Of a stretch of 37,041 nucleotides of DNA, positions 1 to 8,223 are shown one piece after another. The DNA is taken from the NCBI GenBank assembly GCA_013154175.1, contig JAADCZ010000061.1, positions 1 through 37,041 on the forward strand. Reading direction: 5' to 3'. Both the position numbers and the translations under genes were made by a program. This DNA is from Thermodesulfobacteriota bacterium (GTDB lineage: Bacteria; Desulfobacterota; Dissulfuribacteria; Dissulfuribacterales; QOAL01). The notes beneath the pieces are model-generated. The model was not told the DNA's origin. It did no database searches and saw nothing but the letters and a program-made list of their open reading frames with translations. Position 1 is the stretch's first letter; every line of letters starts with the position of its first letter.

Positions 1-1439
1 GCTAGCTCAAGTGGTTTCTCGACCCTTATGCAGCCGTGACTGAAGGCCCTCATGTGCCTGGAAAAGAGGAATCTTGCCGGGGTGTCGTGGAGAAAGACAA
101 AGTGTTTGTTGGGGAATATGAATTTGATTCGCCCCAATGCGTTTCTTGGCCCTGGAGCCTGACGAATTATGTATGGAAACCGCGCAGGGTTTATCTCATC
201 CCAGTCGATGGACTCAGGGTCTATCTGACGCCCCTTTGCATCCACCATCTCCATATTGTGTTTGGCAAGATATGAAGGGTCCCGCCTTAATTTTGGTATC
301 AACTCCTTTTCCAGGATGCCAGGGGGCACAACCCAATAAGGGTTTAAGACAATATACTCCATTTTGGCCCGAAAGACGGGTGTCTTCCAAAAGGGCTTTC
401 CCACCATTACCTTACAAGACCATTTTTCCTGGCCATCCTTGATGTAATAGAGTTGGAAGGCGGCAATATTTACCATTAGAAATTCACTTGGAAGATTGTG
501 AAGTATCCACCTTGCCCTTTCCAGGTTTACCCTCAGTTTGTTTACCTTGAATGAAGGTGAAAGGTTGAGGGCATGGAGGGTATTTTTCCCTACTATACCG
601 TCTATTTTGAGGCCGTGATGGAATTGGAAGAGTTTTACGGCCTTAACCAGGTCTTTGTCAAAGAGCTCAGGGTGGGGCAGCTCCTTTTCCGGATGGTAAA
701 ACTCCTCTGCCTCGAGTCTCTCTCGCAAAAGGACGACCTCGGGGCCGGAATAGCCAGGGCGTAAGGTCTTTTTAAGGGTGAGTTTTTTCCAGGGATGTTT
801 GGCAAAGGCCCTATATTTTCTTAGCCAGACACGCAAGGTTTCATAGTATGGATGATGGGGCCACAGGGCATCGAGACTTTCAGTGATGTTTCCGCTTGAT
901 ATCACCCTTGCCAGATATTGGGCCGGGTCCTTGTCTAGGATTTTTCTCTTGAAATTCCAGTTGGGGTCAAGGCTTTCCGGTGAGACCTTTCCATAAAAGA
1001 GATGAAAGCTCAGGCGAAGAAGCGCATCTGTGAGTAGTACGTCCAGGTCTGCCCTGTCTGCAGGGTTGTCTCCCTGAAGGGAAATCTTGTCCAGGAGTTC
1101 TTTAATGGCGGTGAAATGGTAATCCGCCGGATCGAGTCCATGGTCGTAGGAGGACTGGATCGCCTCCAGCATCTGATCTATGAGGGCTTCATCGGTCCAG
1201 GCGGGCTGGTAATCCCTGTCCATGTAGAATTTGGGTATGGTGACCCCGGATGCCACACAGGTGGAGCAGACAGGAGCCTTGTTAAGCTGCTGTAAATACT
1301 GGCATCTTTTCTGAATGAACTGGGAGACGGTGTCCGGCGCGGCCAGCAGACTTGCCGGATTGGCAAACAAGAGGATTTGCAGCAAAAGGCCGATGAACCG
1401 TCTGGACCTAGAACAAAAATTATATACCGGCCTTTTCAA
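1..1439 (-). CDS. YcbB/LdtD-type L,D-transpeptidase (partial, runs off left edge)
   Basis: Continuous minus-strand reading frame with no stop from 1439 to the window edge, about 479 codons. It starts at TTG 1439; no ATG precedes the signal sequence, and AAGGAG lies 12 nt upstream. Order: basic n-region (RSRR) and hydrophobic signal peptide (residues 1-36), an alpha-helical YcbB scaffold region, a peptidoglycan-binding repeat (LFQFHHGLKIDGIVGKNTL), then the YkuD catalytic domain with FLHDTPARFLF and SHGCIRVE, catalytic Cys near residue 470. Family knowledge: these periplasmic enzymes form 3-3 (mDAP-mDAP) crosslinks in peptidoglycan and resist most beta-lactams. It overlaps the upstream L,D-transpeptidase gene by 20 nt, so translational coupling is likely. 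The C-terminus lies outside the window. Confidence 0.9.
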   Translation of the reverse strand, partial: MKRPVYNFCSRSRRFIGLLLQILLFANPASLLAAPDTVSQFIQKRCQYLQQLNKAPVCSTCVASGVTIPKFYMDRDYQPAWTDEALIDQMLEAIQSSYDHGLDPADYHFTAIKELLDKISLQGDNPADRADLDVLLTDALLRLSFHLFYGKVSPESLDPNWNFKRKILDKDPAQYLARVISSGNITESLDALWPHHPYYETLRVWLRKYRAFAKHPWKKLTLKKTLRPGYSGPEVVLLRERLEAEEFYHPEKELPHPELFDKDLVKAVKLFQFHHGLKIDGIVGKNTLHALNLSPSFKVNKLRVNLERARWILHNLPSEFLMVNIAAFQLYYIKDGQEKWSCKVMVGKPFWKTPVFRAKMEYIVLNPYWVVPPGILEKELIPKLRRDPSYLAKHNMEMVDAKGRQIDPESIDWDEINPARFPYIIRQAPGPRNALGRIKFIFPNKHFVFLHDTPARFLFSRHMRAFSHGCIRVEKPLEL

Positions 1440-2199
1440 GGTATTGCAGGGCTCCTTTTGCGTTTATGAACCTGGATTTTTTGATGTAATATTTGTCAGG
1501 ACCAGAGATAAAGAGACAGCTTCCATCCTTAATCAGCTCGATAATTGAGTTGGCCACATTTCTGGGCAGGGCAGGGCAGCCGAAACTCCTTCCTGGCCTT
1601 CCATATTTTTCAATGAATTCCTGGGAAACATAGTCGGCACCGTGAATGACTATCCTTCTTTTGTATGCGTTGTCATTTATTCCCGGCTCAACTCCAAGCA
1701 AGGATAGTGACAGCCCATGTTTTCCCTCGTAGGTTTGGCCCGTGATGAAAAACCCTAGGCAGCTTTTGTGGGAACCTGGTCTGTTGGAAAAGCCCCAGGC
1801 ATACTTGTCTCCAGAGTTTTTCCCATGGGCAACCAGGCTCTTGTAGAGGAGTTTCTTTTTGTTGACATCGATGACAAAGAAACGCTCGGTATCTGATGGT
1901 TTGCTGTAGTCTATCAATACGAGAAGATCGTCTTTCTTGAGTAGCCCCTTTCTTTTCAGATTGAGATAACCTATAAGTGAGTTTTCAAAGGTTTCTAGAC
2001 TGGTAAGCCCTTCAAGACCAATATGATGATAAAGAGAACTAGCTACTTTTCTTAGTTTTGCATTGACAATTTTTTGACTGCCATGGCGATAATATGACAA
2101 GGATTTTCTGCTCAAGGATGCGTTTATGTGAATGGGATACCACAATGTAATCGAGAAGATTGCAGACCACACTGCTAATGTTCTTAAAAAATAGAGCAC
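1420..2199 (-). CDS. Murein L,D-transpeptidase catalytic domain protein (YkuD_2 type)
   Basis: 259 aa exported protein. I chose GTG 2199 because GGGAGG lies 6-7 nt upstream; an in-frame TTG at 2229 has no such site and would place that Shine-Dalgarno inside the gene. An N-terminal hydrophobic segment (residues 1-25) acts as signal or anchor. The C-terminal half carries the YkuD_2 pattern: AHGKNSGDKYAWGFSN, then VIHGADYVS (catalytic His) and SFGCPALP (catalytic Cys). Family members are periplasmic L,D-transpeptidases or carboxypeptidases acting on peptidoglycan stem peptides. The YcbB-type gene follows and overlaps its 3' end, so the two form a cell-wall remodelling pair. Confidence 0.8.
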   Translation of the reverse strand: MLYFLRTLAVWSAIFSITLWYPIHINASLSRKSLSYYRHGSQKIVNAKLRKVASSLYHHIGLEGLTSLETFENSLIGYLNLKRKGLLKKDDLLVLIDYSKPSDTERFFVIDVNKKKLLYKSLVAHGKNSGDKYAWGFSNRPGSHKSCLGFFITGQTYEGKHGLSLSLLGVEPGINDNAYKRRIVIHGADYVSQEFIEKYGRPGRSFGCPALPRNVANSIIELIKDGSCLFISGPDKYYIKKSRFINAKGALQYLEKAGI

Positions 2200-2229
2200 C
2201 TCTTCCCCTCCCGTTATTTGAAAGTGCAA

Positions 2230-2584
2230 CTACTATTTTTTCAATAAAATAAAACTACTCCAGTACTTTTTAACACAAGTTAGTATGCATGTTAAGTGCC
2301 GAAATTGATCTTTTCCCCTATTTCTCCAGTAGTGATTTGTTTTAACAATATGTCAAAGTAAGAATGTACTTGTCTTTATCCAGATAAACCATCAGCTTTG
2401 CTAAACGTTAAATCAACATGTTTAGAAAGAGAAAGTAGAAAGCCTTTCCAATGCTGACTATCAATATGCATGCCAAATTAATAAAACAAAAACAAAGGTA
2501 ATATAATGCTAATATAGCTAATAATATGCATCTTACATTAAAATTTGTGAAAAGAATAACAATTTATAATGAGAAAATATTTGC
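2230..2584. other. AT-rich intergenic leader with repeated ATGCAT palindromes
   Basis: Non-coding, strongly AT-rich stretch between divergent genes. The six-base palindrome ATGCAT occurs at 2285-2290, 2466-2471 and 2526-2531, with a fourth copy inside the promoter at 2601-2606. TAAACGTTAAA occurs at 2402-2412 and again at 2615-2625 beside the predicted transcription start. No reading frame or tRNA was recognised. The repeated motifs suggest binding sites for a regulator of the downstream Mo-enzyme operon; this is inference. Confidence 0.55.
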
Positions 2585-2613
2585 TTGACTAAAAAATGAA
2601 ATGCATGGATAAT
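2585..2613 (+). promoter_or_regulatory. Sigma-70 promoter of the Mo-oxidoreductase operon
   Basis: TTGACT at 2585-2590 and GATAAT at 2608-2613 are separated by exactly 17 nt, predicting a start near 2620 and a leader of about 60 nt. An ATGCAT palindrome (2601-2606) sits in the spacer just upstream of the -10 box, and TAAACGTTAAA (2615-2625) overlaps the predicted start, so a repressor bound at either would block initiation. The downstream gene has GGGAGG 6 nt before its ATG. Confidence 0.7.
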
Positions 2614-2678
2614 TTAAACGTTAAAATTTTATCATTGGTTGGTTCTATTTTGTTCTCAATCTAAATAGGGAGGCGTTT

Positions 2679-4793
2679 ATGAAAAAGACAGTATGGAGCA
2701 TGTGTGGAATGTGTTCCGTCAGATGCCCCATCAAGGTGGAGGTTGAAGATGGGGAAGTCACCTGGATCGAAGGCAATCCACACATACTGAAAGGGAGTCT
2801 TTGTGCCAAGGGCTCAGCTGGCGTTGCCCTTCATAAGGATCATGAAAGGCCGCAGCAACCACTCATACGAAGTGGTGGTAGGGGTGCCGGCAAGTGGGAG
2901 CCCGTCAGCTGGTACACAGCTTTAGATTACGTAGCCGAAAAAATAGAGAAAATCAAGGACAAATATGGTGCCAAGGCCTTGGTTATGAGCTGTAGGGGAG
3001 GGCCATGGCAAGATCTCGTAAAGGCATTTTGTCATGCCCTTGGTTCTCCCAATTTCACCAACCACGACAGCGCCTGTGGAAGGAACGTGCACCATGCCAG
3101 TAAGTCCGTTTATGGACTCGGCAGAAAAGGCTTCATCTATGACATAGCCAATGCCAAACACCTAATCTGCTTTGGCAGGAATTTGCTTGCATCCCTGAGG
3201 GTTGCCGAGGCAAACCAGGTCATGGACATGCTGGATAACGGAGGTAGCCTCACCTACGTGGATGTGCGCCAGACACTGACTGGTATCAAGGCTACCAGGT
3301 TTTTCCAGGTGCGTCCTGGCACGGACTATGCCCTTGCCCTGGGAATCATAAATGAAGTCATCAAGCAAGAGGCCTACGACAAGGAATTTGTCGAAAAATA
3401 TACCATTGGCTTTGACAAGATGGCCGAATTCGTGGAGCCCTACACAGCCGACTGGGCAGCCAAGGAATGCGGCATCAAGGTCAAAAAGCTGAAGGACTTC
3501 GTGACTGAGATAGGTGGGCAAAGGCCAAAGGTCATTTTTCATCCTGGCTGGATGCTGTCCAGATATAAGGATTCCTTCTATGCAAGCCGCTGCCTCCACA
3601 TCCTGAATGTCCTCATGGGCAATATCGAGGTAGAGGGCGGTCAGCAGTTTCCAAAAGGTCCTGGCGACTGTGGCGTAAAGGGCCTCAGAACCTTCAGTTC
3701 CAACGTACCCACACCTCAGGACAAGCGTGCCGACGGTGTAGGCTGGAAATATAAACACTTCGATAAGGGTCCTGGCCTGTTTCATCTGTTTTATGAGGCA
3801 ATGATGACTGGTGAGCCCTATCCAATAAAGGGCCTTATCTGTTACAGGCACGATCCATTTAGCTGTTTCCCAGATGTGAGGACCCAGAAAGAGGCTCTGG
3901 ACAATTGTGAGCTCCTAGTTTCCATTGACACCCACTACAGCGAATTTGGCTGGTACTGTGACGTCATACTGCCAGAGTCCATGTATCTTGAGCGCGAAAC
4001 CCCAATTGCAACCCAGAAGGGGTTGAAGCCAAGGTTCATCTACAGGGACAGGGCAGTTGAGCCCAAGTTCAACACAAAGCCATCTTGGGAAATCTTCAAG
4101 ATGCTGGCCGACAGGCTGGGATTTGGAGAAATGTTCCCATTCCAGACCGCAGAGGACATTTGGAAATGGCAGCTGGAGCCTACTGGTTACACAATTGATG
4201 ACTTCCAGGAAAAGGGCTTTGTTTCCCTTACAGACGAGCCCATCATGTACGATAGGGACAACCTGGAAGGAAAATTCAAGACCGAATCGGGCAAGATTGA
4301 AATTATCAATGAATCTTGGGAAAAGCTTGGAATTCCATCCTTCAAGCCCTACGAATCCCCCAAGAAACCGCCAAAGGGAAGGTTCAGACTGGTATTTGGA
4401 CGAAGCCCTGTACATGCCCACAGCCATACCATCAATAACCCGTTCCTCCATGAATTGATGCCTGAGAACAGTTTGTGGATAAACAAACGAATCGCAACGA
4501 GGCTGGGTATTTCAGAAGGAGACTGGGTGGATGTAATTGGTGACAGCCAGATAGGAACCGTCCGCGCCCATGTCACAGAGTTTATCCATCCCGAGGCGGT
4601 TTATACAGTGCATGGCTTTGGTAGACAGGTTCCCCTCCAGAGTAGGGCCTATCATGCAGGCATGAGTGACCAGAAGCTTCAGGAAGGCCTGCTGCTCATG
4701 ATGGACGAGGCAGGCGGTGGTCTCTGTCTGTGTGAGAAGTTTGTTACTGTCCGCCGTAGCTCCAGGAATCCAAGAAGGAGGGTAGAACTGTGA
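2679..4793 (+). CDS. Molybdopterin (MGD) oxidoreductase catalytic subunit, PhsA/PsrA-like, no Tat signal
   Basis: 704 aa DMSO-reductase superfamily subunit. The N-terminal [4Fe-4S] motif is Cys9, Cys12, Cys16 and Cys42, followed by the CAKG lysine typical of electron transfer to the pterin. The candidate Mo/W ligand is Cys133 in NHDSACGRNVHH. A molydopterin dinucleotide-binding domain fills the C-terminal 120 residues (VFGRSPVHAHSHT to VHGFGRQVP). The protein begins directly at the Fe-S domain with no twin-arginine leader, so it should be cytoplasmic, unlike typical periplasmic Phs/Psr/Ttr enzymes. The ferredoxin gene overlaps its stop by 4 nt, and no membrane-anchor subunit gene follows. Reduction or oxidation of a sulfur compound is the best guess; the substrate cannot be read from sequence. 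Confidence 0.85.
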   Translation: MKKTVWSMCGMCSVRCPIKVEVEDGEVTWIEGNPHILKGSLCAKGSAGVALHKDHERPQQPLIRSGGRGAGKWEPVSWYTALDYVAEKIEKIKDKYGAKALVMSCRGGPWQDLVKAFCHALGSPNFTNHDSACGRNVHHASKSVYGLGRKGFIYDIANAKHLICFGRNLLASLRVAEANQVMDMLDNGGSLTYVDVRQTLTGIKATRFFQVRPGTDYALALGIINEVIKQEAYDKEFVEKYTIGFDKMAEFVEPYTADWAAKECGIKVKKLKDFVTEIGGQRPKVIFHPGWMLSRYKDSFYASRCLHILNVLMGNIEVEGGQQFPKGPGDCGVKGLRTFSSNVPTPQDKRADGVGWKYKHFDKGPGLFHLFYEAMMTGEPYPIKGLICYRHDPFSCFPDVRTQKEALDNCELLVSIDTHYSEFGWYCDVILPESMYLERETPIATQKGLKPRFIYRDRAVEPKFNTKPSWEIFKMLADRLGFGEMFPFQTAEDIWKWQLEPTGYTIDDFQEKGFVSLTDEPIMYDRDNLEGKFKTESGKIEIINESWEKLGIPSFKPYESPKKPPKGRFRLVFGRSPVHAHSHTINNPFLHELMPENSLWINKRIATRLGISEGDWVDVIGDSQIGTVRAHVTEFIHPEAVYTVHGFGRQVPLQSRAYHAGMSDQKLQEGLLLMMDEAGGGLCLCEKFVTVRRSSRNPRRRVEL

Positions 4794-5242
4794 ACAAGTA
4801 CATGCTCTATCTAAATGCAAAACGGTGTATTGGCTGCCATGGATGCGAGGTTCACTGCAAGGCAAACAAGAATCTTCCAGTGGGCCCCATCCTTTGCGAG
4901 ATATCCCATGAACCCCTGAAGTCCGTCAAGGGTGTTCCCAAGACGGAATTCATGTTCCGCTCATGTTACCACTGTGAAGATCCCTACTGCGTGCCAATCT
5001 GCCCCACCGGGGCCATGAAAAAACGCGAGGATGGGATCGTCTATATCGAACAGGACAAATGTATCGGGTGCATGGCATGCGCTGGTGCATGCCCCTGGAA
5101 CATACCCCAGGTCAATCCGTCAACTGGGAAGGCGGTCAAGTGCGACTACTGCATGGACCGTGTGGACCAAGGGTTGAAGCCAGCCTGTGTGACGAAGTGT
5201 ACCACCAGGGCACTTAAGTTTGTTGCCCTCCAAGAAATATAA
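4790..5242 (+). CDS. Four-cluster ferredoxin subunit of the Mo-oxidoreductase (PsrB/PhsB/DmsB-like)
   Basis: 150 aa protein with sixteen cysteines in the four-cluster DMSO-reductase B-subunit arrangement: Cys13/16/19/23, Cys59/62/67/71, Cys91/94/97/101 and Cys118/121/133/137. Its GTG start overlaps the catalytic-subunit stop (GTGA), with AGGAGG about 9 nt upstream, so the two are translationally coupled. There is no signal peptide, consistent with a cytoplasmic complex. It should wire electrons between the Mo site and an external carrier. The usual NrfD/PsrC or DmsC quinone-binding partner is absent: a terminator and a convergent gene follow immediately. Confidence 0.88.
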   Translation: MNKYMLYLNAKRCIGCHGCEVHCKANKNLPVGPILCEISHEPLKSVKGVPKTEFMFRSCYHCEDPYCVPICPTGAMKKREDGIVYIEQDKCIGCMACAGACPWNIPQVNPSTGKAVKCDYCMDRVDQGLKPACVTKCTTRALKFVALQEI

Positions 5243-5263
5243 GGCATCCACTTGGAAAGAAAC

Positions 5264-5306
5264 GGGTCAGAAGGGTTTTGTTAGCCGCCCTTCTGGCCCT
5301 TTAATT
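5264..5306 (+). terminator. Rho-independent terminator, probably bidirectional
   Basis: A 12-bp stem pairs GGGTCAGAAGGG (5264-5275) with CCCTTCTGGCCC (5288-5299) with one G-U pair, followed by TTTAATT. It lies between convergent genes, and the stop codon of the minus-strand methyltransferase gene falls in the loop, so the same hairpin can serve both directions. Confidence 0.75.
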
Positions 5307-6006
5307 CTTCCTCCTTCCTGATAAGATCCCTCAAAATCTTCTCTCCATGTTTCAGCGACCGGATATGCCAAAGGGCCTCGAGCTCTGTGCATTCATCCAG
5401 ACTAAGCTGCCACTTGTCTTTTGGGAGTTCTTCAAGCCTCTTTCTGAGCTCGTACAAGAAGAGGGCTGCTGTCACTGAGACATTGAGGCTTTCCGTAAAG
5501 CCATAGAGGGGAATGTAAACCACGCCGTCGGCCTGTTCCCTGAGCCTTATGTCCAGACCGTCGAGCTCCTTGCCCAGGGCAATGGCCACTGGCCCTCTGG
5601 CAAGGTCGAGTTCATGTATGCTGAGTGCCTCCTTGCCTTGGGTCTCCTTGGCCTTGTCTGGCGGGTCTGCAGCAAAGATCCTGTACCCCATGGTTCTAAG
5701 GGTATTGACGCATTCATCAACGCTGCCATGGCGTAGGATGGTAATCCACTGCTGAGAACCCATGGCGACACCGTGGCTGGGGGCAAAACGGTTCTCTGTT
5801 TCAATCACGTGAATGTCCTGGACCCCAAAGGCCTCGCAGCTCCTGACAACTGCACTCATGTTGTGCTGATGATAAAGATCATCCAGTACCAGGGTCACAT
5901 ACCTTGTACGCTGCTGGAGGATCTGCCTGATCCTCCGGCGACGTTCAGGCGTGAGAAGTGGAGCCAAAAGCCTTATTGTTTCTTCAGAACGCGGCCTTCT
6001 CAGCAA
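5281..6006 (-). CDS. trmH: TrmH-family (SPOUT) 2'-O-ribose RNA methyltransferase
   Basis: 241 aa. SPOUT knot motifs are visible: motif 1 with Asn/Arg in HNMSAVVRSCEAFGV, motif 2 in IALGKELDGL, and motif 3 in IPLYGFTESLNVSVTAALFL. Alpha-helical extensions flank the methyltransferase core, as in TrmH. The family transfers methyl from S-adenosylmethionine to a ribose 2'-OH; tRNA Gm18 is the likely target, although other tRNA or rRNA sites cannot be excluded. Its start overlaps the 3' end of pepF by 23 nt, so the two are co-transcribed and probably coupled. Confidence 0.85.
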   Translation of the reverse strand: MLRRPRSEETIRLLAPLLTPERRRRIRQILQQRTRYVTLVLDDLYHQHNMSAVVRSCEAFGVQDIHVIETENRFAPSHGVAMGSQQWITILRHGSVDECVNTLRTMGYRIFAADPPDKAKETQGKEALSIHELDLARGPVAIALGKELDGLDIRLREQADGVVYIPLYGFTESLNVSVTAALFLYELRKRLEELPKDKWQLSLDECTELEALWHIRSLKHGEKILRDLIRKEEELKGQKGG

Positions 6007-7780
6007 GATTTTCAGCCTCTTGAACCATTTGGTCTATTATGGAAAGCCCTTTGTGCCAGAAGCCTTTGTCGTTTAGGTCGATCCCAAAGGGTTTGAGGAG
6101 TTCATAGGGATCCTGGCTGCCTCCGGCCTTTAGAAGTTCTATATACTTTTGGACGAAAGGCTGCCCCTCTTCCCTGTAGAGGCCATATAGGGACAGTACG
6201 AGAAGTTCTCCAAAGGCATAGGAGTAAACATAGCCTGGCACGTGGAGGAAGTGCGAGATATAGGACCACCATATACGGTATCGTTCCGTAAGGGTTACGC
6301 TGGATTTGAACATTGCCCTCTGGGTTTCCATCCAGTAATCAGAAAAGGTGTCGGTGGAGAGCTCTCCTTGCTGCCTTCTGTGGTTGTGGATGCCATCTTC
6401 AAATCTATTCATGGCAATTTGTCTGAAAACCGTCGCAAACGTTGATTCTATCTTTGCCGCTGTAAAACCCAGCTTTTCCTTTGGATCACTTAGGGTCGAT
6501 AGAATGTCCTGGAATACGAGCATTTCTCCAAAAACCGATGCGGTCTCTGCCAAGGTGAGGGGAGTGTCCGCATTGAAGTAACCCTTTTGGGCAGCTAGCA
6601 CCTGGTGGACTCCATGACCAAGCTCGTGGGCCAAGGTCTCTACATCGCGTAGGGTGCCAGTGAAGTTCACAAGGACGTATGGATGGGTGGAAGGTGTTAC
6701 AGGGTGGGCAAAGGCACCCCCTGTCTTGCCAGGGATGATGGGGGCATGTATCCATTTTTTCTCAAAGAACTGTCTTGCCACCTTGGCCATATCCTCTGAA
6801 AATTTCTCAAAGGAGCTTAGCACTATCTCCTTGGCCTCCTGCCATGAAACACTTCTCTGGGGCAGCCAGGGCAGGGGTGCATACCTGTCGTAGTCATAAA
6901 GTTCATCCAGGCCGAGGATCTTCCTTTTAAGGAGATAATACCTTTCGACAATATCATATCGGGAGGTCACAGCTTCAATGAGGCCGTCAACGGTTTCGTC
7001 CTTGAGCTCATTGGCCAGATTCATTGAGCTTATCCAATTGGGATATTTGCGTAGCCGGTCCTCAATCATCTTGTCTGCGAGAACCGTGTTGAAGGTGTGG
7101 GTAAAGACCAGAATTTCCTTCTTGAGGCCCTCTGTAAATTCTTCACTGGCCTTTTTGCGTACCTCCCTGTCTGGCACATAAAGATCCTTCAGGACCTCTT
7201 CCTGGGTTCGTTCCTCCTTGCCATACCGCTGATGGGCAAGGACCTTGTCAAAGAGATTGATCCAGCTCGAGCGACCCACTGGACTTATTTCTGCCAGGAG
7301 TCGTTCCTCTGTTTCAGAAAGAAGGTGAGGCTTGTACCTGCGCAAGGCCTTGAGATAGTGGCGGTAGTGCTCCAGTACCGGGTCTGAAAGGAGTTGCTGA
7401 GCCTTTTCCTCATCCAGGTTGGCCCATTCCAGCTCGAAAAATACCAGTTCCTTGGAAACCTGGCTTGTGACCTCCTTTATCTTTTGCAGAAATGCACCTG
7501 CCTCTGGATCATTGGACTTTGTCGCAAAGTTTAAAAAGGCAAAGGCACTGATTTTTCCAAGGAGCTCAGAGAGCCTTTCAAGCCTCTTAACCAGTTCAAG
7601 GAGCCCCTGGGCATCGAGGGAGTCAATCTTTCCGGCGTATTCATCCCTAATTGCAGATGCCTCCTTGAGACAGAAGTCGAGATCCTTCTGGATTGCCGGG
7701 TCATCAATGGAGGAATAGAGGTCTTCTAGTTGCCAAACAACGTCCTTTGTTCCAAGAATTTCGTTGGTATCCTTAGTCAT
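5984..7780 (-). CDS. pepF: M3 family oligoendopeptidase F
   Basis: 598 aa zinc metallopeptidase, the usual length for the PepF/M3B group. The zinc site is seen as AHELGHGVHQVLA (HExxH) with the third ligand Glu in LAETASVFGEM. No signal peptide, so it is a cytosolic enzyme that degrades short oligopeptides. The N-terminal helical domain starts with WQLEDLYSSIDDPAIQ, the typical opening of this family. ATG 7780 is the first plausible start. It precedes and overlaps the trmH-like gene. Confidence 0.92.
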   Translation of the reverse strand: MTKDTNEILGTKDVVWQLEDLYSSIDDPAIQKDLDFCLKEASAIRDEYAGKIDSLDAQGLLELVKRLERLSELLGKISAFAFLNFATKSNDPEAGAFLQKIKEVTSQVSKELVFFELEWANLDEEKAQQLLSDPVLEHYRHYLKALRRYKPHLLSETEERLLAEISPVGRSSWINLFDKVLAHQRYGKEERTQEEVLKDLYVPDREVRKKASEEFTEGLKKEILVFTHTFNTVLADKMIEDRLRKYPNWISSMNLANELKDETVDGLIEAVTSRYDIVERYYLLKRKILGLDELYDYDRYAPLPWLPQRSVSWQEAKEIVLSSFEKFSEDMAKVARQFFEKKWIHAPIIPGKTGGAFAHPVTPSTHPYVLVNFTGTLRDVETLAHELGHGVHQVLAAQKGYFNADTPLTLAETASVFGEMLVFQDILSTLSDPKEKLGFTAAKIESTFATVFRQIAMNRFEDGIHNHRRQQGELSTDTFSDYWMETQRAMFKSSVTLTERYRIWWSYISHFLHVPGYVYSYAFGELLVLSLYGLYREEGQPFVQKYIELLKAGGSQDPYELLKPFGIDLNDKGFWHKGLSIIDQMVQEAENLAEKAAF

Positions 7781-7822
7781 GTTTTTGCCACTCCAAACGC
7801 TTGAGACTGATGAATATAAAGC

Positions 7823-8212
7823 TTAGTTCGTTGCCTCCACTATCTTTCCAGAGGAGACATCCTTGTATCTAAAAATGGCCTTCAGTTCCTTGACATCAAC
7901 TTCCCTGTTGAAACGGATGAGTATGTCCAGTTTCCCAGGCTTTATTCCGGTAAGCAACCACTGGGCCTTTCGTTCCTTGTCAAGGAGCCTTGAATACTTG
8001 GGTTTTGCCTCTTCGATCTTCACACCTTCAGGCAGATCCAGGGTGATAATCACCGTGGTGGGAGCCGGAGGGGTGATTTTGACCCTGACAATGGCAATCC
8101 TATCATCCTTTTGCTCTATGGCCCCTGATATTGCACCAAGGCAAGGAGAAGCTAGAGCAAGGGATAGCAACGACAAAACCAAGACATACCAATTTGTTTT
8201 CAGCAGGTACAA
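7823..8212 (-). CDS. Small exported protein, paralogous to the periplasmic domain of the upstream regulator
   Basis: 129 aa, TTG start at 8212 with GGGAGG 5 nt upstream and only 11 nt after the stop of the upstream gene, so it is in the same operon. A clear signal peptide (residues 1-26, LVLSLLSLALASPCLGA) precedes a beta-rich domain. The stretch PKYSRLLDKERKAQWLLTG followed by KLDILIRF matches PYTSLEKGLLKWIYQG followed by LKFVYIARM in the extracytoplasmic part of the upstream transmembrane regulator, suggesting the two share a fold. I recognise no named family. A co-sensor or binding partner of that regulator is a reasonable hypothesis. Confidence 0.7.
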   Translation of the reverse strand: MYLLKTNWYVLVLSLLSLALASPCLGAISGAIEQKDDRIAIVRVKITPPAPTTVIITLDLPEGVKIEEAKPKYSRLLDKERKAQWLLTGIKPGKLDILIRFNREVDVKELKAIFRYKDVSSGKIVEATN

Positions 8213-8223
8213 TTTAACCTCCC

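Noticed and set aside
1-1439. Region taken as a decayed pseudogene
   Set aside because: Reading the minus strand codon by codon from 1439 to the edge gives one continuous protein with intact catalytic motifs; it simply has a TTG start and runs off the window.
36-1548. Several small plus-strand reading frames and a short minus-strand frame (1178-1366)
   Set aside because: They are shadows of the open minus-strand L,D-transpeptidase gene, whose translation shows signal peptide, peptidoglycan-binding and SHGC motifs without a break.
2230-2678. Riboswitch such as the Moco element before the Mo-enzyme
   Set aside because: The predicted promoter leaves a leader of only about 60 nt with no conserved structured core visible.
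3162-3851. 229-codon minus-strand frame inside the Mo-oxidoreductase gene
   Set aside because: Lies wholly within a well-supported gene in the opposite frame; its translation has no recognisable motif or ribosome site.
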